A DNA stretch of 64,000 nt from Elusimicrobiaceae bacterium (GTDB lineage Bacteria; Elusimicrobiota; Elusimicrobia; Elusimicrobiales; Elusimicrobiaceae), in NCBI GenBank assembly GCA_017528825.1, contig JAFXOI010000001.1, forward strand, positions 124,001 through 188,000, in the 5' to 3' direction. The notes under the pieces were generated by a model. It was not told where the DNA came from, made no database searches, and was given only the letters and a program-made list of their open reading frames with translations. Positions within the stretch are counted from its first letter, which is position 1. Every line of letters begins with the position of its first letter. This document shows, piece after piece, positions 8,994 through 17,415 of this stretch. Position numbers and translations under genes: made by a program.

Positions 8994-10388
8994 TTAGATT
9001 TTTTCTACTTGTTGGCCTTGCGGCGTGTCCTTGACGCGGTATCCGGCCGCGGCCAATTGGTCACGCAACTCGTCGGATTTTTTATAATCTTTGGCTTTGC
9101 GCGCTTCGGCCCGTTGGTTAAGTAAAATCTCCACTTCCGCCGGCAATTTTTCGGTTTTTTCTTCCGGAGCGCGGAATAAATCTAGCGCCAAAATGCCATC
9201 GGCAAATTTCAAAAACTCCACTTTTTCTGCCGCATTTAATTCCGACCCGCGCAGACTTTCCCACACTACTGCCAGTGCCTTGGGAGCATTGATATCATCC
9301 TCCATGGCAGCTTGGAATTTTTGTTTGGCTTGTGCGCATTTTTCGGTAATAGGCTGGCTCTTGGCAGTAGCCACTAAGGCCGCCGTTTCTTTGCGCAAGG
9401 TTTGCAAACTTTTGCGCGCGCTGTCTAAACTTTCATAGGTAAATTCGAGTTGCGTGCGGTAATGCGCCGTCAAACACAAATACCGGTAATCCAACGGATC
9501 ATATCCTTTGTCGCGCAAGGTTTGCAAAGTAACAAAAGTACCGCCGGATTTAGACATTTTACCTGCGTGTAGTACTAAAAATTCGCCATGCACCCAAAAA
9601 CGCACATACGGTTGGCCGGTAGCGGCTTCGCTTTGTGCAATTTCATTGGTGTGATGCACAGAAACGTGGTCAATGCCGCCACAATGAATATCCAAGGTGT
9701 TACCCAAGTATTTCATCGCCATGGCAGAGCATTCAATATGCCACCCCGGAAAACCTACGCCCCACGGGCTGTCCCATTCCATTTGACGCTTTTTATCAAC
9801 GGGTGAAAATTTCCATAAAGCAAAATCGGTTGGGTTTTTCTTTTCTTCGCTCATTTCTACGCGCGCACCGCCTTTAAGCCCTTCCAAGCGGCTGCGACCG
9901 ACCAGTGCATCATAGCGCGAAAATTTAGAGGTATCATAGTAAATACCGTCAGAGGTGCGATAGGTGTATCCCTTTTCTTCCAACGTTTTCACCAGCGCAA
10001 TCATTTCCGGTATATGCGCCGTTGCACGACTGATAACGGTTGGCCGAGAACAATGCAGCGCATCATAATCAGCAAAAAATTTCTCTTCGTAAAACTTAGC
10101 AATATCCCACGCGCTTTTGCCTTCGCGCGCGGCGCCCACTTCCATTTTATCCTCGCCGTCATCGGCATCGGATACCAAATGTCCCACATCCGTTACGTTC
10201 ATCACGTGTTTGAGCGGCCAAGTCAAGCGCAACGTGCGGGCCAGTAAATCCTCAAAAATATAAGTGCGCATATTACCGATGTGTGCGTAATTATATACTG
10301 TCGGCCCACAGCAATACATGGTTACTTGTTGTTCATGTAACGGCTTAAATAGTTCTTTTGTTTTGCTCTCTGTATTATAAAGCTGCAT
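8994..10388 (-). CDS. cysS: Cysteinyl-tRNA synthetase
   Basis: 464-aa class I synthetase. The first zinc cysteine and HIGH-type motif are in CCGPTVYNYAHIGN (about 27-40), and KMSKSGGT is the second class I signature. Other zinc ligands are in the GWHIECSAMA region. Full length. Its start overlaps the lipoprotein gene upstream by 14 bases, so both are probably on one transcript with ispDF. Confidence 0.95.
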   Translation of the reverse strand: MQLYNTESKTKELFKPLHEQQVTMYCCGPTVYNYAHIGNMRTYIFEDLLARTLRLTWPLKHVMNVTDVGHLVSDADDGEDKMEVGAAREGKSAWDIAKFYEEKFFADYDALHCSRPTVISRATAHIPEMIALVKTLEEKGYTYRTSDGIYYDTSKFSRYDALVGRSRLEGLKGGARVEMSEEKKNPTDFALWKFSPVDKKRQMEWDSPWGVGFPGWHIECSAMAMKYLGNTLDIHCGGIDHVSVHHTNEIAQSEAATGQPYVRFWVHGEFLVLHAGKMSKSGGTFVTLQTLRDKGYDPLDYRYLCLTAHYRTQLEFTYESLDSARKSLQTLRKETAALVATAKSQPITEKCAQAKQKFQAAMEDDINAPKALAVVWESLRGSELNAAEKVEFLKFADGILALDLFRAPEEKTEKLPAEVEILLNQRAEARKAKDYKKSDELRDQLAAAGYRVKDTPQGQQVEKI

Positions 10389-10974
10389 TGGCTTGGGCCT
10401 CTTGAAGTAAAGTATTATATTGTTCTACAACCGTTTTGAAGAACAAGTTGCAGGTCTGTTGGCCAATCTCATTGGCGGCTTGCTCTCCCAACACACAATT
10501 CACTTCTACGTCTGAAAGCGGATTAACTGCCCCCACACTAGACATAGAATAGGTAAAACCGCCGGGCCGATAGGTACGTAAAGCTTTTTTATAACCGGTC
10601 GTTAGTGCTTGTTGAAATAAAGCCATATTTTTAGCATTTGCCTGCGCACCGAGTTTAATACGTTTCACAGCTGCCACCACGGTCACGTCCGTATAACGCC
10701 CATAAGAGGAAGCAATTTCTTCAGATGTAAAATCTTCGTCTGCGGAAGGGGTATATTCTTCTTGCTCCGTAGGAGAAGTGGTTGAAAAAGCCTGTTCGTC
10801 CAAGATGCTGGGTTGCGGCAAATGGCTGGTATAATCATCTGTTGAATGTACTGTCGGCCGCGTATAAGCCGAATAATCAATCCCCGACATTTTTTGACGG
10901 GTCTTCTGATGATTGGCTTCCGCACAAGCTCCTAACAGTAAAAGACTTATTCCTATTACCCCTAATTTATTCAT
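10375..10974 (-). CDS. Putative lipoprotein, unknown function
   Basis: 199 aa. The signal peptide MNKLGVIGISLLLLGAC ends in a lipobox (LLGAC), so Cys17 should be lipidated. The mature part is polar and Ser/Thr/Glu-rich (20-100), then a more ordered C-terminus with two cysteines (VNCVLGEQ, QQTCNLFF). No family recognised. It lies between ispDF and cysS with overlaps at both ends, so it is transcribed with housekeeping genes. The start was moved to the codon opening the signal peptide. Confidence 0.75.
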   Translation of the reverse strand: MNKLGVIGISLLLLGACAEANHQKTRQKMSGIDYSAYTRPTVHSTDDYTSHLPQPSILDEQAFSTTSPTEQEEYTPSADEDFTSEEIASSYGRYTDVTVVAAVKRIKLGAQANAKNMALFQQALTTGYKKALRTYRPGGFTYSMSSVGAVNPLSDVEVNCVLGEQAANEIGQQTCNLFFKTVVEQYNTLLQEAQANAAL

Positions 10975-12125
10975 TTTTTCTCTCCTACAAGTACCGTAGC
11001 CACCGCTTGGCACATGGCCGCTTCCCCGCGGCCGATTTCGCCTACGTGCTCATGGCTTTTAGATTTGAAACTGACATTCTTTTCTTCTAACTGAAAAATA
11101 CGGGCCAAACTGGCGCGCACCGCCGCGTAATGCGGGCTGATTTTAGGCTCTTGTGTAATTAATGTGGCATCAATGTGTACCAACTGCGCCCCTTTTTCTT
11201 TCACTATTTCCAATACGCGCGCGGCGATTTTTTTGCTATCTATATCTTTAATGGTCGGATCGGTCGGCGGGAATAAAAGGCCGATTTCTCCTTCACATAA
11301 CGCCCCTAGAATAGCATCGCAAATTGCATGCAGTACTACATCTGCATCACTATGACCCAGTAGTCCTTTCGTGTGCGGAATTTCTACCCCGCCTACTATA
11401 AATTTTCGTCCGGTCTGCATCCGGTGTAAATCAAAACCAAATCCGGTACGCTGTTGCAGACCTGCCTGCAAAAGTGCTTCCGCCATAATTAAATCCTCCG
11501 GCGTAGTAATCTTCAAATTTTGATAATCCGACTTTTCTATTTGCACCCGCACACCCAAACGTTCCACCAGTTGGGACTCATCGGTAGCATCCTGCAAATA
11601 ACCAAATTTATCCAAAGCACGGCGCAACACATTGGCCTGATAGCATTGCGGGGTTTGCGCCTGCCATAAAAGGGCTCGGTTTAATGTTTGTTCCACAAAG
11701 CCATTACGAACTTGTTTAATCGTATCTTTAACAGGCACTGCTAACACGGAGGCTCCATTTATAAAACCGCTTTGCAAGCAACGCGCTATCGCTTCGGCAG
11801 ACACTAAGGGTCGGGCGCCGTCATGAACGGCCACCGCTTGCACCCGCGGATCCAACACTGCCACTCCGTTGATAACAGAACCTAAACGGGTGGCACCCGG
11901 TTGGGCAAAAGTTATTTGGGGAAAACAAGAACGCAACGCTTCCCAGTTTTCGCAAGCAGTGACAACCACTATTTGTTTGATGACCGATACTTTTAGGAAG
12001 GCTTCTATGGTACGAATCAGCACCGCTTTGCCGGCCAGCGGCAACATCTGCTTGGGGCGGCCCATTCGTTTGCCTAGGCCACCGGCTACTAATACGGCTC
12101 CGGCAAAATGTAAGGTTTCCGACAT
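10971..12125 (-). CDS. ispDF: Bifunctional IspD-IspF
   Basis: 384-aa fusion of two steps of the MEP isoprenoid pathway. N-terminal IspD (about 1-220, CTP-binding LVAGGLGKRMGRPKQ) is 2-C-methyl-D-erythritol 4-phosphate cytidylyltransferase. C-terminal IspF (about 225-384, GFGFDLHRM and GLLGHSDADVVLHAICDA) is the cyclodiphosphate synthase. IspE is absent here, as usual for such fusions. The ATG overlaps the previous stop region (TAATATG), which suggests translational coupling. Confidence 0.95.
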   Translation of the reverse strand: MSETLHFAGAVLVAGGLGKRMGRPKQMLPLAGKAVLIRTIEAFLKVSVIKQIVVVTACENWEALRSCFPQITFAQPGATRLGSVINGVAVLDPRVQAVAVHDGARPLVSAEAIARCLQSGFINGASVLAVPVKDTIKQVRNGFVEQTLNRALLWQAQTPQCYQANVLRRALDKFGYLQDATDESQLVERLGVRVQIEKSDYQNLKITTPEDLIMAEALLQAGLQQRTGFGFDLHRMQTGRKFIVGGVEIPHTKGLLGHSDADVVLHAICDAILGALCEGEIGLLFPPTDPTIKDIDSKKIAARVLEIVKEKGAQLVHIDATLITQEPKISPHYAAVRASLARIFQLEEKNVSFKSKSHEHVGEIGRGEAAMCQAVATVLVGEKK

Positions 12126-12126
12126 A

Positions 12127-13074
12127 TTATTTCGTTTTCGCAAAAATCATCCGGCCGGAAGGAGTTTGCAAGATAGAGTAAACCGCTACTTCCGTCCGTT
12201 TACCAATATATCTGCGGCCTTCTTCCACCACTACCATGGTGCCGTCATCTAAATAACCGATTCCCTGTTCTTTTTCTTTTCCATCTTTCATGATGAACAA
12301 AGACATCGTTTCTCCCGGCAGCACTACAGGTTTTAAGGCCGTGGCCAAATCAGCAATATTCAGTACTGTTACATCATACAGAGCGCCAATTTTGTTGACG
12401 TTGAAATCTAAAGTGACCACTTCCGCGTCAAAGTTTTTAGCTAATTTGACAATCCGTTCGATTTCATTTTCTGCTTTAGGTGTTTTGGACGTTACACGCA
12501 CGGTGATTTCTTTTAGCTCTTGTAAGCGGGTTGCCACATCCAAACCGCGGCGGCCTTTGGCACGCTCCAAAGGATCTTTCGACGCCGCTAAAGTATTGAG
12601 TTGTTCCAAGACAAATACGGGTAGCACAATAATACCGGAGAGAAAGTTTATTTCACATAAATCTACAATACGTCCATCCATCAAAGCACTGGCGTCCGCA
12701 ATTTTGAGATGACGGCCCTTATAAGATAACCCTTCCAAATCACGTGACTTAAACAAACAGGCCAATACGCCGAATAAAATCAGCCCCATTTCCACATACC
12801 GCATATTATCCAGCCACCAGCTCGGAGCGCCGTTACCACCGAAGTTTTGTACGGCATAGTCAATAAATACAAACAACAACCATCCCAGCAAAAACCCGGA
12901 GCACGCAATCATCATTTTAATCAGACGCAATTGCTTAAATACGGCTTCTGCAATAATAACAATCAAAGCGCACAATAAACCCGCCGCCAGAGACAACGGA
13001 TCTTTATCAATAAAATCATAGGTTAAAAACGGAAATGCAATTAGCGTAGACAAACGAAAAATCCAAATAGGCAT
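12127..13074 (-). CDS. PIN-TRAM membrane protein (YacL-like)
   Basis: 315 aa. About four membrane helices lie in residues 1-110, then a PIN nuclease domain (DASALMDGRIVDLCE; VLPVFVLEQLNTLA; VVTLDFNVNKIG) supplying the acidic residues, then a C-terminal TRAM domain (PGETMSLFIMKDGKEKEQGIGYLDDGTMV). YacL-type proteins often sit beside ispD, as here. Cellular substrate unknown. GGAGG precedes ATG 13074; a longer upstream reading is not supported. Confidence 0.87.
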   Translation of the reverse strand: MPIWIFRLSTLIAFPFLTYDFIDKDPLSLAAGLLCALIVIIAEAVFKQLRLIKMMIACSGFLLGWLLFVFIDYAVQNFGGNGAPSWWLDNMRYVEMGLILFGVLACLFKSRDLEGLSYKGRHLKIADASALMDGRIVDLCEINFLSGIIVLPVFVLEQLNTLAASKDPLERAKGRRGLDVATRLQELKEITVRVTSKTPKAENEIERIVKLAKNFDAEVVTLDFNVNKIGALYDVTVLNIADLATALKPVVLPGETMSLFIMKDGKEKEQGIGYLDDGTMVVVEEGRRYIGKRTEVAVYSILQTPSGRMIFAKTK

Positions 13075-13204
13075 ATCTTCCTCCGGATACCTAGTTCTCT
13101 TAGGTACCACATATTAAAGTGTTTAATATATTTTATCATTCCGCGCGCCATTTGTCAGTCCCTTTCGCATGGTATAGGTTAAGTCTACGTCCCTACGCAG
13201 AATT

Positions 13205-13222
13205 TGATATGATATATATATG
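13205..13222 (+). promoter_or_regulatory. Extended -10 promoter, leaderless folD
   Basis: TG-a-TATGAT (13205-13213) is followed by exactly six bases and the folD ATG at 13220. No Shine-Dalgarno sequence fits, so the mRNA probably starts at or next to the ATG. The same spacing recurs at several other genes in the window. Confidence 0.6.
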
Positions 13223-14098
13223 TTACTTCAAGGAAAAGACCTCGCCGCTTCATTACGTGCCCCGTTAGCAGAACGGGCGGATTGCGTGCGGCATCATTTG
13301 GGTCGTCCGATTACCTTGTTTGCCGTAGGCTCTACAGAAGATTACGGGGCTTATGTGTATTTACAAAAAGAAGTGCAAGCCGCTGAAAAATTGGGTATTG
13401 CCACCCAAGTACATACTGTAAATTCCCAAACACCTGTTGCCTCTTTCTTGGCGCTGTTAGATCAGGCCTCTGCCGATCCGGCTGTAGACGCTATATTAAT
13501 TCCCCGTCCATTGCCGGCGGTGTTGGCGCAAAGTGGTTTTACCGCTCATCTTTCACCGGAAAAAGATATCGACGGCATGTCTACGCTGTCTATGGGCAAT
13601 TTGTTTTTGTGCAAAACTTGGGCAGACGTATCGCAACTCAAAACCTTTGTACCCTGCACGGCGGCGGCAGTTATTCGTTTTTTGGATTATCATCACATTT
13701 CACCGGAAGGATTAGAGGCCGTGGTCATTGGCCGCTCTCCTACCGTTGGAAAGCCATTGGCACATCTGCTCACGTGCCGCAATGCTACTGTTAAAATTTG
13801 CCACACATTTACACCCGATTTGTCCAAAGCATTGCAACAGGCGCGACTCATTTGCAGTGCCGCCGGGCAGCCTCATTTGTTGCATGCCGAAAATGTACCG
13901 GCCGGTTGTTGCGTAATTGATATTGCTACCAATTTGGATGAAAATCAACATCTCTGCGGAGACTGCCAAACCGAAGAGCTACTCGCAAAAGGATGCAATG
14001 TTTCTTCCGTTCCGGGCGGTATCGGGCCGGTAACGCTTGCATGTTTGCTCGAAAACATTATATTATGTGGAGAAAGAAAGAAGGAGACAAACCAATGA
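13220..14098 (+). CDS. folD: Methylenetetrahydrofolate dehydrogenase/cyclohydrolase
   Basis: 292-aa bifunctional FolD: NADP-dependent oxidation of 5,10-methylene-THF and hydrolysis to 10-formyl-THF. Signatures seen: YVYLQKEVQAAEKLGI with the catalytic lysine, IGRSPTVGKPLAHLL for the nucleotide site, and PGGIGPVTLACLLEN near the end. Full length. It overlaps the lipoprotein gene downstream by ATGA. Confidence 0.95.
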   Translation: MLLQGKDLAASLRAPLAERADCVRHHLGRPITLFAVGSTEDYGAYVYLQKEVQAAEKLGIATQVHTVNSQTPVASFLALLDQASADPAVDAILIPRPLPAVLAQSGFTAHLSPEKDIDGMSTLSMGNLFLCKTWADVSQLKTFVPCTAAAVIRFLDYHHISPEGLEAVVIGRSPTVGKPLAHLLTCRNATVKICHTFTPDLSKALQQARLICSAAGQPHLLHAENVPAGCCVIDIATNLDENQHLCGDCQTEELLAKGCNVSSVPGGIGPVTLACLLENIILCGERKKETNQ

Positions 14099-14529
14099 AA
14101 AATTTAATTTGCTTGATGACTATTGTACTTGGGACGGTCCTGCTGACCGCTTGCGCCTCTACTCAGGAAAATCCTGAAGAGCAAGGTACCCGTTATCAAA
14201 AGAAAATTTATTTAACGGAAAAAGATTATATGGACGATTTGGAAACCACTGCCCAGGCAGAACGACGGGAAGCCAAACCTAATACGGAATCCGAATACAT
14301 CTATAATGTACAGCCGGAAACTCAAAAGAATGTATATTTCTTTGATTACCGCACCCGCCCAATGGTCCCCGGCGAACCTTCCGAGCTGGAATATAAAAAG
14401 ACCAAACGTCTATGGGAGAAACCGCGCCGCTATTCCCCGGAACAATACTACGGTAATCAACCGGCCGAGGATACTTCTTCCTCCGGTTCTTCATCGTCTT
14501 ATAATAGTTACGACGATTACGACTATTAA
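14095..14529 (+). CDS. Putative lipoprotein, Ser/Tyr-rich tail
   Basis: 144 aa. The signal peptide MKNLICLMTIVLGTVLLTAC has lipobox LTAC, so Cys20 should be lipidated. The mature part is highly polar and ends in a Ser/Tyr/Asp-rich low-complexity tail (SSSGSSSSYNSYDDYDY). No family recognised. It is coupled to folD by a four-base overlap. The start is fixed by the signal peptide. Confidence 0.75.
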   Translation: MKNLICLMTIVLGTVLLTACASTQENPEEQGTRYQKKIYLTEKDYMDDLETTAQAERREAKPNTESEYIYNVQPETQKNVYFFDYRTRPMVPGEPSELEYKKTKRLWEKPRRYSPEQYYGNQPAEDTSSSGSSSSYNSYDDYDY

Positions 14530-14543
14530 GACTCTGTTTACTT

Positions 14544-14576
14544 AAAAATCCCGCTTCTTAGAAGCGGGATTTTTTA
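14544..14576. terminator. Bidirectional terminator folD operon/GDPD
   Basis: ATCCCGCTTC-TTA-GAAGCGGGAT with flanking A and T tracts, between converging genes. Confidence 0.9.
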
Positions 14577-15269
14577 TAGGAACCATTCGACATGATCTGT
14601 GAAAATTCCGTCCACACCTTGTGTTTGTAACTGCTCCGCCAAAGTACGGTCGTTCACTGTATACACCAGCACTTTCCAACCGCGACGATGGCAGGTATCC
14701 AAGATAGAGGGAGTTAAGCGGGTATGACTGATATGCACGCTTTCAACCTCTAATTGTGCCGCCTGTTCTTCATCGAAACAACGGGTCAATAAACCGATAC
14801 GGGCCTTGGGCATTAAACTGCGCAGGCGTTGCAGAGCAGGCACATCAAAACTGGAAAACAATACCTTCGATTGCAATTCCGCCGGCCAAGCACGCACTTG
14901 CCGGCATAAGACGTCCTCCAAAGCAGGATAGATATTATCATCGTTTTTGATTTCTATATTTAAGCATTGCAACTGTGCCGTGATAATAGGCAACACTTCA
15001 GACAATAAAGGCACATACTCCGGAGTATCATCAAACGGATTGGTAAGCGGATAATGTCGCAAATCTGCCGTTGTTAAATCAGCCAAGGCAACATCCACGC
15101 CGGCAGTGGCGGCTAAAGAGTAGTCATGATGCACGGCCAGTTGCCCATCTTTTAACAAATGGACATCCAACTCATAGCACGTGGCCCCTTGGGCGCGCGC
15201 TAGGGAGAAAGCTGAAAGCGTGTTTTGAACACGGGCGGCACTGGCTCCGCGGTGGGCAAAAACAATCAT
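14574..15269 (-). CDS. Glycerophosphodiester phosphodiesterase
   Basis: 231-aa GDPD-family enzyme. The start FAHRGAS carries the catalytic HRG motif, ELDVHLLKDGQLAVHHD supplies the metal-binding Glu/Asp and the second catalytic histidine, and NIEIKND the next acidic site. No signal peptide, so cytoplasmic; it hydrolyses glycerophosphodiesters to glycerol-3-phosphate and an alcohol. The ATG at 15269 lies six bases after an extended -10 (TGC-TACAAT), so the transcript is probably leaderless. Confidence 0.9.
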   Translation of the reverse strand: MIVFAHRGASAARVQNTLSAFSLARAQGATCYELDVHLLKDGQLAVHHDYSLAATAGVDVALADLTTADLRHYPLTNPFDDTPEYVPLLSEVLPIITAQLQCLNIEIKNDDNIYPALEDVLCRQVRAWPAELQSKVLFSSFDVPALQRLRSLMPKARIGLLTRCFDEEQAAQLEVESVHISHTRLTPSILDTCHRRGWKVLVYTVNDRTLAEQLQTQGVDGIFTDHVEWFL

Positions 15270-15302
15270 ATTCTTATTGTAGCAAAGACGCCTTATAAAA
15301 AA

Positions 15303-15329
15303 AATCCCCCGCTCTTTTGAGCGGGGGAT
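15303..15329 (-). terminator. Terminator of secreted-protein gene 15342-16022
   Basis: The CCCCCGCTC-TTTT-GAGCGGGGG hairpin lies just past the stop at 15342 in the direction of transcription. Confidence 0.85.
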
Positions 15330-15341
15330 ATATATCAAAAA

Positions 15342-16022
15342 CTACAGTGAAGTACCGGAAACCACAGACATTCTATGCTCTCCGCGGCAATCACGATGTT
15401 GCATATCTTTGGGAATGTTGTAGAAGTTAATTACCCATTTCGGAAAACCATAGGTATCGCATAGCGTTTCTTTGTTTACGAGCGCAGCGGCCTCATTTAA
15501 AGATAGCAATTGTTCTTCAGCCTTAACGTGTACATAATACTTATGATTTGCTATCTCTTTCACTTTGGGCATTATCTTTGAGTTTAACTGATTAATTTGT
15601 ATAACCAAATATTTAAGGGCACGAAAAGTACTTTGAAGGTCCCCGTCGGCCATCAAACCATCCTGTATATTTTTTTGGTAATAGGAAAAATCATCTACAA
15701 AAGACTGATCTAAGAGTTTATATCCCACGAGCGCATTCAAAGCATAAATGGCTCTTTTATGCTCGATTTGAGCTTGCTGTTCTAAAGAAAGTTCTTTTTG
15801 TCCAGCAGCTTTTTTCATGGCGGCAATATCTTCTTGTACTTTTGAATCAGCTGCTTTTAATGAAAGAGCTACCTTCTGTTCAAAATCCAACCTTTCCGCC
15901 ACTTTGTCTGCGGCTTCTTTTCTTTGTGAGTAGCCAGTAATTTGCACATCTGCCCAAACTGACGCGTAAACAGCACTCACAGCCAAGCAGAGCAATCCAA
16001 CTAACGCGATTATTTTCTTCAT
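15342..16022 (-). CDS. Secreted protein of the HxYYF family (member 1)
   Basis: 226 aa with a signal peptide (MKKIIALVGLLCLAVSAVYA). The body is helical and rich in Lys/Glu/Gln. Near 162-180 it has the motif HKYYVHVKAEEQLLSLNEAA, shared with the products of 16226-17230 and 46724-47299: a His, a YY(F/V) group, then L-x-SL and A. No known family recognised. The upstream region is shared by all four family genes, so they form a small regulon. Periplasmic or outer-membrane associated location is inferred. Confidence 0.75.
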   Translation of the reverse strand: MKKIIALVGLLCLAVSAVYASVWADVQITGYSQRKEAADKVAERLDFEQKVALSLKAADSKVQEDIAAMKKAAGQKELSLEQQAQIEHKRAIYALNALVGYKLLDQSFVDDFSYYQKNIQDGLMADGDLQSTFRALKYLVIQINQLNSKIMPKVKEIANHKYYVHVKAEEQLLSLNEAAALVNKETLCDTYGFPKWVINFYNIPKDMQHRDCRGEHRMSVVSGTSL

Positions 16023-16168
16023 ATTTTTCCTCCTTTTATGGTTAAAACCGGCGGCTTGCGCCCTGTCTTTAACCTATTTGATTTCCTTACCCCTATAGTA
16101 TTTCAAAAAAACAAAGATACGTCAAGTGTATTTTAGGCCTTTTTTCCAATTGGGCCTAAAGACCTTAT
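16023..16168 (-). promoter_or_regulatory. Conserved promoter and leader of HxYYF member 1
   Basis: In transcript direction: an imperfect AGGTCTTTAG-type palindrome (16149-16165), an AGGCCTAAAA half-site, TTGACG (-35), a T7-rich spacer, a -10 around AATACT, then a leader hairpin with outer stem GGTTAAA/TTTAACC (about 16040-16074) capped by GGC-GCAA-GCC, then GGAGG and ATG. The same order recurs at 17231-17370, 18055-18191 and 46589-46723. Confidence 0.68.
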
Positions 16169-16177
16169 ATCAAAAAG

Positions 16178-16203
16178 AACCCCCGCTCAAATAAGCGGGG
16201 GAT
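16178..16203 (-). terminator. Terminator of 16226-17230
   Basis: CCCCCGCT-CAAATA-AGCGGGGG hairpin directly after the stop codon in the leftward direction. Confidence 0.85.
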
Positions 16204-16225
16204 TCATTTCTTTTTGTGGTAAATC

Positions 16226-17230
16226 TTATTTCACATTATAGAATGCTCTGGCAAACGGTTTTAAACGGGCGGTGCTGATTCCATTACCCAAAGTCAGACA
16301 TTCGTGATCCACATTTTCGGCAATTTGATCTAACGAAGCCAATTTGCCGTAGTTGTACACAAAATAATACTGATGATTTAACAGGTCCTTTACTTCCGCC
16401 AACAATGCCTCGTCCTTAATGGATAGGGCCGTTTGAGCCAATTTTTCCAAAGCAATCTCTGCATCTTGATAAGCAAATGATTTTTGGGTGTCAGAGGCTA
16501 ATACGCCTACCAGATACTGGTGTTTGGCAAGCACACCGTTTAAAATACCCGAGTGTTCTGCATGAGAGGCCGCCTGTTTTCTCAGTGCGTTTTCTGCTCT
16601 CAGGGCTTCCCGGAGCGCTTGCGGAGCAACCGGATTAGCGGGAATCAAAGTGTTAAAATAAGACTCTGTTTCTCTATCGAACCCCGCCGTTTTGGCCTGA
16701 TAATTCGGCAGACTGTATTGTTTCACACTTAATTCGCTCAATTCAAGTGCCGCTTTTTTCAAAGAAACCAATCCTTCTGTTTTATAATTGGGGAAATAAT
16801 ACTGATGATTGAGAATGGCCTCAATATTTCTGCGCAACGTAGCATCTTCAATCCCTTGCATAAAAGAAGCGAAGATTTCCAATCTATTAACGTTGTCTTG
16901 ATAATAAAATTTGGGCTCAGTTCCTTTTGTGTTATTGAAAATATCACGCAATTGCTGATGCCACTCTTCCACTTCTTCTAAAGTTACGGTTGCATTCGTA
17001 ACGTCTTTTTCAAATAGATCTTTTAAAGCCTCAGAAGCTTCCTGAAATTCTTTTTCTTCTTGGTTCTTTAAACTCCCTACATCTACCGCTTGTGACAAAG
17101 CCTTTTCTTCTTTTTGGCTTCCCTTCTTAAATAAGCCACTATAGCTTGTCAAAACGGGGCTACTAATTATGGCGTGTGCTGTCCCTGAAAATAGACCAAG
17201 CACGCCAATCAATACCATCAGTTTTTTCAT
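16226..17230 (-). CDS. Secreted protein of the HxYYF family (member 2, two repeats)
   Basis: 334 aa with signal peptide MKKLMVLIGVLGLFSGTAHA. The mature protein is mostly helical. It contains the family motif twice: NHQYYFPNYKTEGLVSLKKA (about 144-163) and NHQYYFVYNYGKLASLDQIA (about 285-304), which suggests an internal duplication relative to the single-motif members. Function unknown. It shares promoter and leader with its neighbours. A single terminator and promoter on each side make it monocistronic. Confidence 0.78.
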   Translation of the reverse strand: MKKLMVLIGVLGLFSGTAHAIISSPVLTSYSGLFKKGSQKEEKALSQAVDVGSLKNQEEKEFQEASEALKDLFEKDVTNATVTLEEVEEWHQQLRDIFNNTKGTEPKFYYQDNVNRLEIFASFMQGIEDATLRRNIEAILNHQYYFPNYKTEGLVSLKKAALELSELSVKQYSLPNYQAKTAGFDRETESYFNTLIPANPVAPQALREALRAENALRKQAASHAEHSGILNGVLAKHQYLVGVLASDTQKSFAYQDAEIALEKLAQTALSIKDEALLAEVKDLLNHQYYFVYNYGKLASLDQIAENVDHECLTLGNGISTARLKPFARAFYNVK

Positions 17231-17370
17231 ATTCTTTCTCCTTTGGGCTCACGTCGGCAGCTTGCACCATCGTTAGCCGATAATTTTTCCACACTTATAG
17301 TATCTTAAAAAAACATCTCTACGTCAAGCGTATTTTAGGCCTGTTTCCCGATTAGGCCTAAAGACCTATA
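17231..17370 (-). promoter_or_regulatory. Conserved promoter and leader of HxYYF member 2
   Basis: Minus-strand order: palindrome-like TAGGTCTTTAGGCCTAA (17352-17368), half-site AGGCCTAAAATAC, TTGACG, T-rich 18-base spacer, GATACT, then a leader hairpin (about 17244-17281) whose outer stem differs in sequence from the other copies but still pairs, capped by GGT-GCAA-GCT, then GGAG before the ATG. Confidence 0.7.
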
Positions 17371-17378
17371 TCAAAACG

Positions 17379-17403
17379 AACCCCCGCTTTTTTTGAGCGA
17401 GGG
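17379..17403 (-). terminator. Terminator of 17416-18054
   Basis: CCCCCGCT-TTTTTTG-AGCGAGGG, one mismatch, just past the stop. Confidence 0.75.
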
Positions 17404-17415
17404 TCATTGAAAGGG

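Noticed and set aside
16040-16075. Naming the leader hairpins a c-di-GMP-I riboswitch
   Set aside because: GGGCGCAAGCCGCCGG resembles part of that aptamer, but the second conserved segment and the three-way layout are not seen in the other three leaders.
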